From Knufia peltigerae (taxonomy: Eukaryota > Ascomycota > Eurotiomycetes > Chaetothyriales > Trichomeriaceae): 22,041 bases of DNA. Below, in pieces: positions 1-9,252 of the stretch. The position numbers were made by a program, and so were the translations under genes. The notes below the pieces were generated by a model, which was not told the DNA's origin, did not search any database, and saw only the letters and a list, made by a program, of their open reading frames with translations. The stretch's first letter is position 1, and each line of letters begins with the position of its first letter. The stretch covers positions 1-22,041 of the forward strand of contig JAPDRN010000247.1 in NCBI GenBank assembly GCA_030247855.1, written 5' to 3'.

Positions 1-531
1 ACACACGCACGCATCGATCCAGGTTCAGTGCAAGGAGAGAGGAGAAATCGTCTAGGCGATTCTTTTTCTCGAGTTGGGCCCCAATCTTTTGCATTTCTCA
101 TCAACACTTGTTTTACGTTTTGACGGCTTTTTCGGGGGTCCAGAGACAATACGTTCGAAGATTCGACACCATCTGCCACTTGGTCCTGTTACGATGGAAG
201 ATTGACGATTGACGATTGACGAATTTTTTCAGCGTACTGTTTCTATTTCTGCTTGAGTTTTGATCGTGGTCATGATATTCTTGAAGAAATCAAGGATATC
301 TTGCGAGCGGTGCGGATGATGATTTTCTGTCCACGGGAAAGCAAAGCAAAGCTGAGCAAAGCATACGAGTGCGAGGAAGCCCTATGATGTGTGACGATCT
401 TTGATATTTTCGTTTCATACCAGCACCAAGTCTGTTTTCGCTTGTCCTTTTACATACGAATACTCCGTTCTTCTTTATGAGATATGAAATGCGAGCTCGA
501 ACCTTTGACTCTCTCTCTCAAAATCTTTGAA
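1..531. other. Intergenic stretch, no gene recognised
   Basis: No open frame here has recognisable motifs. The stretch is mixed-composition DNA with a short heptamer repeat at 200-222 and an imperfect AGCAAAGC-like repeat around 338-365. It lies downstream of the decayed NACHT-ankyrin gene and may include its former 3' region. Confidence 0.5.
200..222. repeat. Three-copy tandem heptamer GATTGAC
   Basis: GATTGAC occurs three times in direct succession (200-206, 207-213, 214-220), followed by GA. It is a minor tandem repeat with no evident function. Confidence 0.8.
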
Positions 532-900
532 TCATGACTGAGTGAGCATTGCCGTCTGAAAGTCTCCCAACGAAACAACAAAAATGCATGGTTGGAGAAG
601 ACCAAAAAAACGAGAATGTAAGGGTACATGGTCTGACTTGTCACTGATGGTCTGTTCTTCGTCCGGGGAATGGCACATGCATGATATCTGATTCTGTCGG
701 CGCAAGACAGCCCTTTTAGTGAATTCCGCCATTCTACGTGGTTCCAGTCTGTACCACCCTTTCGCTTGAGGATACCTGGCAAGAGCGTCGTTGACTGCTT
801 CAGTCCTCACCTCAGTTCGCCACTTTCGCTGGTCGGGTATGAGTCGGCTCTCGAAAAGGGGTCGTGCCAGGGGCGCAACCACAGCTCCGTGTCCTGTTGG

Positions 901-903
901 CTA
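901..903 (-). other. In-frame TAG in the C-terminal tail
   Basis: This single stop separates two stretches open in one frame (about 1188-904 and 900-532). It would be CAG (Gln) before one C-to-T change, the same CpA context as the other two stops. The tail itself has no recognisable domain, so this is weaker than the upstream two. Confidence 0.4.
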
Positions 904-1996
904 AACGGGTCGTGTTGATGCTAAATGTCTGATTCGGTCGTCCTGGTCCCTGACTAACCGTGACAGGTCGATTCCTTTGGAGTCGAGGTATTCTTGCAAG
1001 GGAACCTTGATCTGTGCCGCTCTGCTGCTATTCATCGGATTGTCAAGATGGTTTCTCACACGCGTCAATGCATGATTTGGCGGTAGCTCATCTCGCCAGG
1101 CCACAGAGGGCCACAGAGCGCGCATCAATGTTTGGACATCGGAGCAACAAGTCCACCACATCAACACGGTTTCTGAGTATGGCAACGATCAGGGGGGTCT
1201 CTCCAAATCTGTCTTCCCAATTCACGGTGAAGCGTTGCCGGTCGAGAGGAATTCGAAGGATGTCCGTGTTGCGGCGTTGAGTAGCCATGTGTATGAGCGT
1301 CTCGCCCTCCTCAGAACGCCACGCCGGATGTTGGACGTGAGACCGATCATCCTGGGCCCTGAAAAGGAGCTCAACCATCTCAGTGTGGCCTCTCTTGACA
1401 GTCAGGGCCAGAGCCGTGTAACCGTCCTCGTCTGTGCTTCCGAGGTCGACTTCTGGAATCCTCAAGAGGGCTCTCAGAATGTCCAACCCAGATTCCACTG
1501 CCACAGTCCACGTGGTGTCGAGATTTACTTCCCGGAAAATTGGGAAGTCGTGAGGGAAGTGGACCCCCATGACCTTCACAGCAAGTTGTACATCACAATA
1601 TTTAACCAAAAAGTTCAAGAGTTTTCCGAGGGGGTTTTCGCGAAGATGTGGGTCTTCACGAGGCTCGATGTTATCACCGTTCACATATGACTTTGCGAAA
1701 AGCTGTTCAATCACAGATCTGCTGGTCTTCATAAGAGCCATCGGAAACGCGGGCTCGGAGACCTGTGAGGGATGGGAGATAGAGAATGAGACCCGTGACA
1801 TTTTCAGAACATCTCATCTCCATGCACCATATAGAGACCGTTCTGTGCTTGAGCTTGATGGGCGTGTTCAAGTGTGTTCTGTACCAGGCAACCATGAGGT
1901 CGACGATTGCTGTGTGATCATTAAGCACTGCCCACTGCCACTTCTGGTGTAGGATCGTGCTGGATTTCGACATCCTCTGTGACCACCCAAAGAAAC

Positions 1997-2233
1997 CTGT
2001 GAATGGTCAGATGACCTCGTTATGTATGTAAGATTGTGTGCTCATGATGATTGCGAAGCACGAGTATTCATAATCCAAAGCAGAGGGTCAGCCAAATTTC
2101 AATATCATTGATTAAGGGCGACAATTGAGCCGGGGGTATGCTCGGCCAACCTGGAGCGAATGAAAAGATAAATTTGCTCCTCACTCAAACAACATTTTGC
2201 TTGTGATTAGAACGGAGATGGCATTGAACTCAC
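1997..2233 (-). other. Intron (237 nt) inside the NACHT-ankyrin gene
   Basis: The donor is GTGAGT. A CTGAC branch-point match lies about a dozen bases before the acceptor TTCACAG. Splicing joins AT to G and restores GMFLWV, a strong family signature at the end of the NACHT module. Confidence 0.8.
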
Positions 2234-2238
2234 ATTCC

Positions 2239-2241
2239 TTA
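2239..2241 (-). other. In-frame TAA one codon before the GMFLWV motif
   Basis: The reading is VKGS, stop, then GM, with FLWV supplied by the next exon. The family commonly has a glutamine before GMFLWV, so CAA to TAA fits. The intact GTGAGT donor two codons downstream and the matching acceptor show that splicing signals survived the nonsense change. Confidence 0.75.
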
Positions 2242-3081
2242 GCTGCCTTTGACCAATGCCTCGCGGATCCTGAGGATTAGTCCAGGATCTTCCAAGCAAA
2301 GTTCGCCTGTTTCCACGCGTTCTGCAAGAGCATCGTTAATATATTGGACAGTCTCGGTAGCCAGCTCCGAGCATAAAATGTGGTACTTTGGTCGAAGAAT
2401 GGGAGCTAATTCGCGATGGAATCCGAGGCGACTCGAACAGAAGATCTGAAACTGGAACTCTCCTTCCAACAGGTCCTTCAGAAATCGACCTATGCATTTT
2501 AGAGCTCTGGGGTCACAGTCATCTAGACCATCGAGAACAATAAAGGTTTTCCTTTTCTGATGTTGCAACAATCTTTGCAGATCTCGGGATAATTTGTCCT
2601 CGTCAACTCCCTGTTCGAGACTTTGCGAGAGATCGTTAACCGCCTCAGGCTCGAGGAGAAGTAAAAGCTGGCGAACTAAGCTGCCGATGACTGTCCAAGA
2701 CTCTAGGGACTCAGGCTGATCAAACCGACAGAAAAAGTTTGCAACAGTAGCAGCTGGCGCCTGCATAGAAAGGTGTTCAACCACGTTGGCAGCAATAACA
2801 GTCTTGCCTGCTCCCAGGATGCCGCTGCACCAGAGAAGGGTTGATTGTTCAGCGCGAAACCACTCTTTGTACTGCTCATGCTCGTATATGCGGTTGCTAG
2901 TGCCGCATTTTCGGGCTTGCTTCCAAATCTTCTGATGATCGTATGAAGAACATGCATTCAGGTAGCGCATCTTTTGGTTGTATCTTCGCAGCTGGCGGAC
3001 TCTCTCTAGCTCTTCCGACGTCTTCTTGGAGAATTTGACCATTGAGGAACGAAATCGTGTATTTTCCTTCATTTCCAGCAG

Positions 3082-3084
3082 CTA
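3082..3084 (-). other. In-frame TAG between N-terminal domain and NACHT
   Basis: The frame is the same on both sides (ISAEG, stop, LLEMKEN), so one codon interrupts an otherwise continuous reading. CAG (Gln) to TAG is one C-to-T change in a CpA context. A 42-nt GTAAAC...AAG interval (3108-3067) could remove the stop in frame, but it has no good branch point and would be very short for an intron. Confidence 0.7.
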
Positions 3085-4419
3085 CCCTTCGGCGGAGATG
3101 GAGTTTACTTCGTTGTGCACCATTTCGCCTGCGTGGCGAGGTTTGTCATCATACTGACCAAATTCATTCTCGAAAGACTTCAGAGTGGATGCTTGCTTGA
3201 AGAAAGATCGTTGTAGGAAAATGACCGCTCTCCTACACAGGTCAATGGCAATGATCATGTATTCACACACCGCTTTCTGAAGTGCTAGCGAGGTGGAAAA
3301 CAGAAAGCCTAATTCCTGGTATCTGGGGCAGGTGCGGCCAACACTCATCAATAGTGTCGACAACTTTTCAAAGTACGAGGCCCATCGCAGTGCCAAATAC
3401 AGCGTCAGCTTGACGGCAGCCCAAATGCCACTAGCGATTAGTGAATGGGATGCGCCCAGAACTGTATCAATCACGGCGGAAAATTGCTGTAAACATTCCA
3501 AGAGGCTTGTCAAGCGAATTGCGACGCATTGCCTCTTTCGGCTGCTACTCCTCTTGTCGATTTCTAAAGTGAGTCTCATCACGTTGTTGGGCGAAGGAGC
3601 TGGTTCGCTCCGACCTGACCTCATTGTTGCCTTCTGATCGTTATCGAGTATGCGCTCAAACTCCGACAAGGCCTGAGCAAGCCTGATTTCAGGCTTCAAT
3701 ACTGCCGCATGACGCAGAGCGGCTGACATGGCGGCACTGTCGTTTGTTGTGGAGATTCTGAAGCATCAACGCTCTGTGTAAGGCATCCCACGAAAATAGC
3801 TAAAGAAGATGGTTCATGGCTTTCGATTGATGATGAAAGTTGCAGAGAAGTCGACGAGGATCGAGGATGTCATGAAGAGCAAGATGCCATACCGACAGAA
3901 ATTTCACGACATCATGAATGGTGTGAGGCTGGGACGCTGTGCAACAGTAGGCGTGGTTAGGTCACAAGTTCCTATCTCTGCTTCTTTCGTTGGCTTCGCA
4001 AGCACGTTACACCCGCGATATATTTCCATTGTGGTTGGCGAGGCTGATTCCATCCCTACCAAAGTTTTAGGCAGCCAGGTCGAACAGAACTGTCAGGCCA
4101 GGGTATTGGCTGAGGACGGTCATCGATCTGTACGTTTCCAGGAATACTCCGGGAACCAGTGACAGAGTGGCAAGTGTTGAATGCATGAATCGGTATGGGG
4201 TTTCTATGGCCAACTTCTGAAGTCCTGAGTAAAAGAACTGAGCTTGATAGTTTAAATAATTCACCGGACAAAAACAAGTAAAAATAATCTACGGTGGAGC
4301 AAATAGCCGGTAACCCCTTTTGGCTCGGAAACGAAGACAGCTTCGTTATATTTGTGCCGCTCCAAGAATGATTCTATCATGATGGCTCAACCCCTGCATA
4401 TTCAATCTTCCTTCGACTT

Positions 4420-4786
4420 TACGGAGTAGAGAGTACGGCACGATTTATCCGCCCATCACAACTGTCATGCAGGACTATGCGCTGTGACTCTTTTTCCTGG
4501 GCGGCAAGAGGAAGAATCACATACTCCGTACGAGTAAAGCATGTCCATCATGTTAAGCGAGTACGCTGGTTACGAACACGTCTGGGGTACAAAAGCGCAC
4601 GTACTCGGACATTTTCGCACCAATACTACACCCAGCGAGGTAATAAATGATTATGTACGGAGTAGAGTAGTGAATAACAAAGCCACAAAGTCCGTGGTAT
4701 GTGTGGATGCATGACAAAAAGAAAAGCTTATCGATGAACATGTCCCGCGGCTGTCAATCGATGAGATCCATACGGAGTACGGAGTA
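4420..4786. repeat. Cluster of TACGGAGTA motifs
   Basis: Exact TACGGAGTA, on either strand, occurs at 4420-4428, 4522-4530 (as TACTCCGTA), 4656-4664, 4771-4779 and overlapping at 4778-4786. One further copy lies at 9804-9812. About 0.2 copies of a 9-mer would be expected by chance over both strands of this window. Confidence 0.8.
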
Positions 4787-4861
4787 CATACAAGGAATTT
4801 AGGCACCGCCAGTACGGACACTGGGCACTTGGTAAACCCGTAAGACTGCAGATAGAGCCGC

Positions 4862-4888
4862 CCTAGGTACCTACCTAGGTTGGTAGGT
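4862..4888. repeat. TACCTAGG-type palindromic repeat
   Basis: Alternating CCTAGG, GGTACC and TAGGTA units form overlapping short palindromes. Related shorter patches occur near 9474-9488, 11907-11925 and 21297-21304. Such patches are common in intergenic DNA of filamentous ascomycetes; the function is unknown. Confidence 0.6.
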
Positions 4889-4929
4889 AATGAATGTGCA
4901 TTAAAGTACAGTGCGAGTGTGAGCACCTC

Positions 4930-5630
4930 CCCCCACTACTCCTCCATCCTGTACTGTAGTACTCGGACACTCTCCTCCTCCATCCCTCCAACTCACGGGC
5001 CACTGCGAATACGAGTTTGAGCATTGGCGCTCGGAAAAGCTGGCGCTCCGACGCTTCTGGCTCCGGTCATCCCGTCATCTGCAACCTCCAACTTCTCTGA
5101 CAATTCGAAACACTTGCTGTTGCGAGAGTCTCACCTCTCAGCACAGCCTCAGCTGCGTTTCCAAATCATTCCCACGAGTCTTCCATACAGACTATCTCCC
5201 TCACCCCCTTCCCCTTTCGTTCTTTTTGTGCTCCATCTACTTGCTCGCTTCTGTCCTCGCAACCCTCTCGCCTTCACGATCCCAATCCGATACCGAGGGG
5301 TTTTTTCTTGCTCAGAAATACCAAGTTTCCGGATATAAGCCATCGCCATATTCCACCTGTCTGATTCTCGACTAAGGAATGATTTCGTTCATGATACCGA
5401 GTATTAGGAACAATATAATCCTTCCATAATCCTATTTCATCTCCAACTCACTCCGTATATATCCTCTCCATCGACCCTATCGTCTTTTTGTCCATCCTGA
5501 CCCCACCCGGACGGAAAGCAATTCTATTGCGGTGGCACGCGGTCAGCAAAGCAGCGGCACAGGTGTATCCGGGGAGCAAAAAAAAAGAGAAGGGCGACTG
5601 CTTCTGTGGTGGAGGCACTGTGACGGCAAG
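4930..5630 (+). promoter_or_regulatory. Pyrimidine-rich promoter and 5' leader of the RING gene
   Basis: C/T-rich runs on the + strand (about 4925-4990 and 5180-5245) precede the RING start codon, as is typical of promoters and leaders of well-expressed filamentous-fungal genes. The transcription start is not identifiable. A short upstream ORF lies within the segment. Confidence 0.4.
5379..5429 (+). other. Possible upstream ORF (16 codons plus stop)
   Basis: ATG at 5379 opens a frame that closes at TAA 5427-5429, about 200 nt before the RING start codon. If transcription begins upstream of it, it could reduce translation of the ligase. No transcript evidence is available. Confidence 0.25.
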
Positions 5631-7238
5631 ATGCATAACATCTACAATCACCAGAGATGGGTGGCCACCGCCCTTGCGGGGTTGTCGATGCTATGGCCGA
5701 CGACATTCGCCCAAACCATTACGCCGTCGAACAGCTCGCAGGACTTATACCCAGTCTCGACCTCCCCGAGGTTCATCATGAACGGCACCGAATTCCCAGA
5801 TATACCGCCGGTGCGGTTGGCTCCGCTGGGGATATATGCCGAAATGTCGCATAACAACTTTATCTCGGTCGACGTGCAAGGGCACCTGGTGAATGTCAAT
5901 GCCGCCAATGCCAACGACATCACGGACGTGGACCAGTTCTCTTACATGTCCTGTGACCCGGAAGCATACAATGGTGGCAACCTGGATGCAAGTGAAGTCT
6001 TTCGCATCGTGGTGAATGCACCCCGCGCCAACATTGTCATTCTATACAGTGAAACGAGTGATCACTGCTCTGCGACTGGCCTCAGCAGTCTTCCGACCAT
6101 AGGTGGCATCCTCACCACAACCGACACAATGACAGCGTCCAGCCTTGCTAAGCTAGCTCTTAGTCAAGACAGTACCGGCACTGCTGCCATTCTCCCCGAT
6201 CTAAACTCCTACACCAATTCGTCCAGCGGTGGCTGGAACGGCAACGGCTCACTTGGCCAGTCTCCTACCACAGCAGTCGCAATGATTATTCTGTACTCCA
6301 TCACTGGCGTCATCACAGCCCTCTTCGTCGTCATCATTGTGACTGGAGCTATTCGGGCACACAGGCATCCAGAACGTTATGGTCCTCGAAACATAGTAGG
6401 CCGCGGCCGTCAGAGTCGCGCCAAGGGTATCGCGAGAGCCATGCTCGAAACCCTCCCCATTGTCAAATTCGGAGACCATCAAGACCTTCCCACCACCAAG
6501 CAGCAATCGACTGACATCGAAATGAACGCCGGCACCCCTCAAACCGAGACTGCAACCACCACCGATCCCATGGACACCACCAAAGCAATAGAGGCTCCCG
6601 AAGTCAGTGCGGCAGACACAAACAGCACGACAAGTGTTGACCGAACAGGACCGCATACACAAGCTGCTGTCGCAACGAGCAACCCCGATGGAACCGACGC
6701 AGAGGGCCACCTAGGCTGTTCAATATGTACAGAGGATTTCAACAAGGGCGAAGAAGTCCGGGTATTACCTTGCAACCACAAGTTCCATCCCGGCTGCGTT
6801 GACCCCTGGCTCCTGAATGTCAGCGGCACGTGTCCATTGTGTCGAATCGATCTCCGACCTCAAGGTCAAGGAGAAGGTGAATCTGGTGATGTAGATGCTC
6901 AGACCCAAGCGCAGCGCACTGGGTCAGATACCACCTTACCGCCTCCACTTGTGGCTGCGGCCACAGGGGCAAACGCCGAAGAAACCACACACCGAGCTGG
7001 CGGACGAAGAGAAATGATTGCGAATCTGCGTCGCTTGGCCCACGGGTCAAGAGAAGATCGGATCGCGGCGTTGCGGCGATTCAGGCAAGAGGGTATAAGC
7101 TCAAATGCGAGCGCTCCCGCGGCAGGCGCCGCCGGTGCACCTCGACAACAGTCGGAGGAGGAACAATCAAGCCTCGCGAGACGCTTCAGGGAGCGCTTTA
7201 GGATCCGCACCGAGCGAAGAGGCACCAGCAACAACTAA
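5631..7238 (+). CDS. Membrane-anchored RING-H2 E3 ubiquitin ligase (PA-TM-RING layout)
   Basis: A likely E3 ubiquitin ligase of endomembranes, predicted 535 residues, one exon. The start is ATG 5631 (AAG before it, so A at -3); the frame is open upstream to 5532 but only from a GTG. Residues 1-28 form a signal peptide ending TTFAQ. A lumenal domain of about 180 residues, protease-associated-like, follows. A hydrophobic membrane span lies at about 214-241 with a basic stop-transfer stretch after it. A low-complexity Thr/Ala-rich linker leads to a RING-H2 finger whose zinc ligands are C363, C366, C381, H383, H386, C389, C401 and C404. The tail is Arg/Ala-rich. This order matches RNF13/GRAIL-type ligases that recruit E2 enzymes at Golgi, endosome or vacuole membranes. 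The lumenal domain assignment is less certain than the RING. Confidence 0.9.
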   Translation: MHNIYNHQRWVATALAGLSMLWPTTFAQTITPSNSSQDLYPVSTSPRFIMNGTEFPDIPPVRLAPLGIYAEMSHNNFISVDVQGHLVNVNAANANDITDVDQFSYMSCDPEAYNGGNLDASEVFRIVVNAPRANIVILYSETSDHCSATGLSSLPTIGGILTTTDTMTASSLAKLALSQDSTGTAAILPDLNSYTNSSSGGWNGNGSLGQSPTTAVAMIILYSITGVITALFVVIIVTGAIRAHRHPERYGPRNIVGRGRQSRAKGIARAMLETLPIVKFGDHQDLPTTKQQSTDIEMNAGTPQTETATTTDPMDTTKAIEAPEVSAADTNSTTSVDRTGPHTQAAVATSNPDGTDAEGHLGCSICTEDFNKGEEVRVLPCNHKFHPGCVDPWLLNVSGTCPLCRIDLRPQGQGEGESGDVDAQTQAQRTGSDTTLPPPLVAAATGANAEETTHRAGGRREMIANLRRLAHGSREDRIAALRRFRQEGISSNASAPAAGAAGAPRQQSEEEQSSLARRFRERFRIRTERRGTSNN

Positions 7239-8014
7239 CGGGTATCAGAGTTCTGGTGTGGAACCAAATGAACCAAGAACCATGTGATCTTGAGGGGCCG
7301 TCATGTATGACTTGTGTTATAAGACGATGCGATGTTTATGACTTTTTGGGGGAACTTTCTATGGCGACGAATAGGTTTGGGATACGGAAATGTATGTATG
7401 GATCACGAAAAAGGCAACTTTTGGACAAGGCCATTTTGGGTCAAGGGATTATTTGCAAAGCATTGCAGGAGTTCTTTTGCAAGGGTTTTTTTTGCTTTCG
7501 GACCCGAATGGAGGGATTGTCTCGATATCTGGATAGGTTGAGGTTCATCTCACGTCGTCCATGGATCATGGCCTGGTCTTGTAGGGCTGGCTTTTATGCT
7601 TTTTGGGGGAATCCGGGACTGGAGACTTGGGGACGAAATATGCTGTATCATGCATGGTTGTCTCAGGTCAGAGGAAAGGTATCTACAGAATACTCATAGA
7701 ATCATGGTCGGTCAATCAAGTCTCACACCTCAATGAACAAACCAGATTATCTTGCTCTGTTACACATTGGCTTTTTGGGTTGTGTATGTGTGCCCTTAAA
7801 AGGCTATACGTTAGTGAGTGAAATTGAGCGCTGAGCTCGTCTGCTATCTTTGGAAACTCTTGTATTTATTTTGGTCAAAGTGTAGCTTCAGTATGGAGTC
7901 ATGTAGAGACTCGACATCGAACTCTTCAGGGAGGACGGTAGCTCGCGAGTCTCTGGCGTAGCTATTCAACCATCATGATCATGGTCATTTCTTCACGCCC
8001 ATGGCTGATCATCA
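7239..8014. other. Intergenic region between convergent genes
   Basis: This 776-bp stretch lies between the 3' ends of the RING gene and the TB2/DP1 gene and probably holds both 3' UTRs. An open frame at 7256-7699 starts with GTG and has no family features. A 10-bp palindrome CATGATCATG lies at 7974-7983. Confidence 0.5.
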
Positions 8015-9252
8015 TTACCTGTCAACACCACTGCTCATGCCTCTTGTAATCTCCTCGGTCATGTCTCTTGCGGCCGACCATCCCTTGGATATGATTCTTT
8101 CTCTTTCGCTACGTTCATCGCCGTGGGTGTTGCCGCTGCTCGTGGCAGCACCACTACCACCGCTTCCCGCGAACCATCCACCCACACCGGAAGGCAACCA
8201 GTTCCCACTCGTGGTGCGGCGACCGTCGGTCACGGGTCGAGGCGGCGTCGATCCGGGGGTGTGCTGCGTCGCTTCGTCGTAATCCACATTCTCAAACGAC
8301 ACCTCACTTCGGGATTTGGTCTTCAAGCCTCCAGAGCTCGGTGGGCGTTGCTGGCCCGGGGCAGAGCCGTACGCGAGGTCGAGCGTCTGTTGTTCCTTGT
8401 CCAGCGCCTTGAGCATGTTCGACAACCTCTCCCGCTGCACCGACACGAACGTCTGTTTCTCGGCGGTGTTGCCTCCGGGGATGTTGTCCAACAGCGACCC
8501 GGGGATCGACGCCGCCTCTCGGGCCGCGGAGGAGGAGCGGGGGGAAGACGACGCCGCGAACGCCGCACCGGCAAAGGTCGACATCATGCCGTACACACTC
8601 GCAGACGACGTCCCGGGCGGGTTGGGCTGCGACGTGCGTGCGCCCGGCATGGCGAATCGGGACAGCAGATCTTGTGCGTAGCCGGCGTAGCCAGCTCCTG
8701 CTCCTTGTCGCGGGGCATGTTCGCCCTGCGGACTCTTTTGACCGAGCACCTTGTCCCGTATGAATTCGATCAGAACGCCGATGTAGCCCAACCCCAGTTG
8801 CTGAAGTCTCTCGTGGGCTTCGCCTATGAATTGGTCGATGCGAGTCTCGTGACCGACGATGTAAGGTTCGAGGTAGTCGAGGTAGAGGATCTTTGCACCC
8901 TGGGTCTGAGGGAGCACGAGGTACAGGAGAAAAAAGAGGCGGAACCACGAGTAAAAGGGGATCCAGCCGATGATGAAGATGGTCCACGATTCAAAGAGGA
9001 GGGTGAGGTTGAGGATGGTGAAGTAGATCAGCCATGGGTGAGTCTGGGCCGGGTCGTTGGTTCGTAGGGCTTTGTATGAGAGGTAGGCGGGGAGGAGGAA
9101 TGTGGTTATGGAGCTGTCAAAGATGTACAAAAGTACTGCGTCAGTTGACACTAGAACCGGAGTGTGCGATGAGGAGGGAGTGTCGGTGTGTACGCCGGGG
9201 GCTTGATTTTTTTTGCAACTCACGAGATGAAGTCTGCTATGATTCCGAACAT
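8015..9252 (-). CDS. TB2/DP1/HVA22 (REEP/Yop1-like) ER membrane-shaping protein
   Basis: Members of this family bend and stabilise tubular ER membranes through hydrophobic hairpins. Model: exon 1 9252-9224 (29 nt), intron 9223-9114 (GTGAGT donor, CTGAC, GACAG acceptor), exon 2 9113-8015; 375 residues. Splicing gives the family-typical start MFGIIADFISSITTFLLPAY. Hydrophobic segments run from about residues 3-22 and 36-75, with the signature FESWTIFI and the YLVLPQTQGAK region. An amphipathic-helix-like stretch (IDQFIGEAHERLQQLG) follows. The C-terminal half is a long Ser/Pro/Gly-rich, probably disordered tail, much longer than in compact Yop1 (about 180 residues). The frame continues upstream of 9252 only through intron sequence and a CT repeat, which is not coding. 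Family assignment is strong. Confidence 0.9.

Larger units (their letters stand above)
532..3729 (-). pseudogene. Decayed NACHT-ankyrin (fungal NLR-like/STAND) gene
   Basis: Fungal NLR-like proteins are cytoplasmic signalling ATPases, some involved in non-self recognition. Reading starts at ATG 3729. The first ~215 residues form a helical N-terminal region resembling the domain that precedes NACHT in this family. The NACHT module follows, with Walker A GILGAGKT at 2800-2823 and Walker B FIVLDGLDDCD near 2512-2544. An intron (2233-1997) splits the family motif GMFLWV. Ankyrin-like repeats lie in another frame at about 1762-1088; a less certain tail runs to 532. The frame is broken by TAG at 3082-3084, TAA at 2239-2241 and TAG at 901-903. 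After GMFLWV it closes again within about 20 codons, and the linker usual before the ankyrin block is missing or scrambled. Shifts between ankyrin blocks could be indels or unrecognised introns. NACHT identity is secure; pseudogene status is likely; the 532-1087 tail is weak. Confidence 0.75.
3730..4929. other. Gene-poor intergenic region
   Basis: No recognisable gene. Small open frames on both strands (for example 3809-4162 on + and 4067-4264 on -) lack family motifs. The right half is rich in short palindrome-like motifs (TACGGAGTA and TACCTAGG types). It contains the promoter of the decayed NACHT gene and upstream DNA of the RING gene. Confidence 0.5.

Noticed and set aside
3809..4162. 117-codon + strand open frame upstream of the NACHT gene
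   Set aside because: ATG start but no domain, no homology recognised, and a position in the promoter region of the divergent decayed gene.
7256..7699. 147-codon open frame after the RING gene
   Set aside because: Starts with GTG, has no recognisable domain, and lies where the RING 3' UTR is expected.
7974..7983. CATGATCATG palindrome near the TB2/DP1 stop codon
   Set aside because: A single 10-bp palindrome with no second copy or hairpin context; expected by chance at this length scale.
8123..9067. 314-codon + strand open frame opposite the TB2/DP1 gene
   Set aside because: Arg/Gly-rich shadow of a GC-rich coding exon; the minus strand encodes a clear family protein with proper splice sites.
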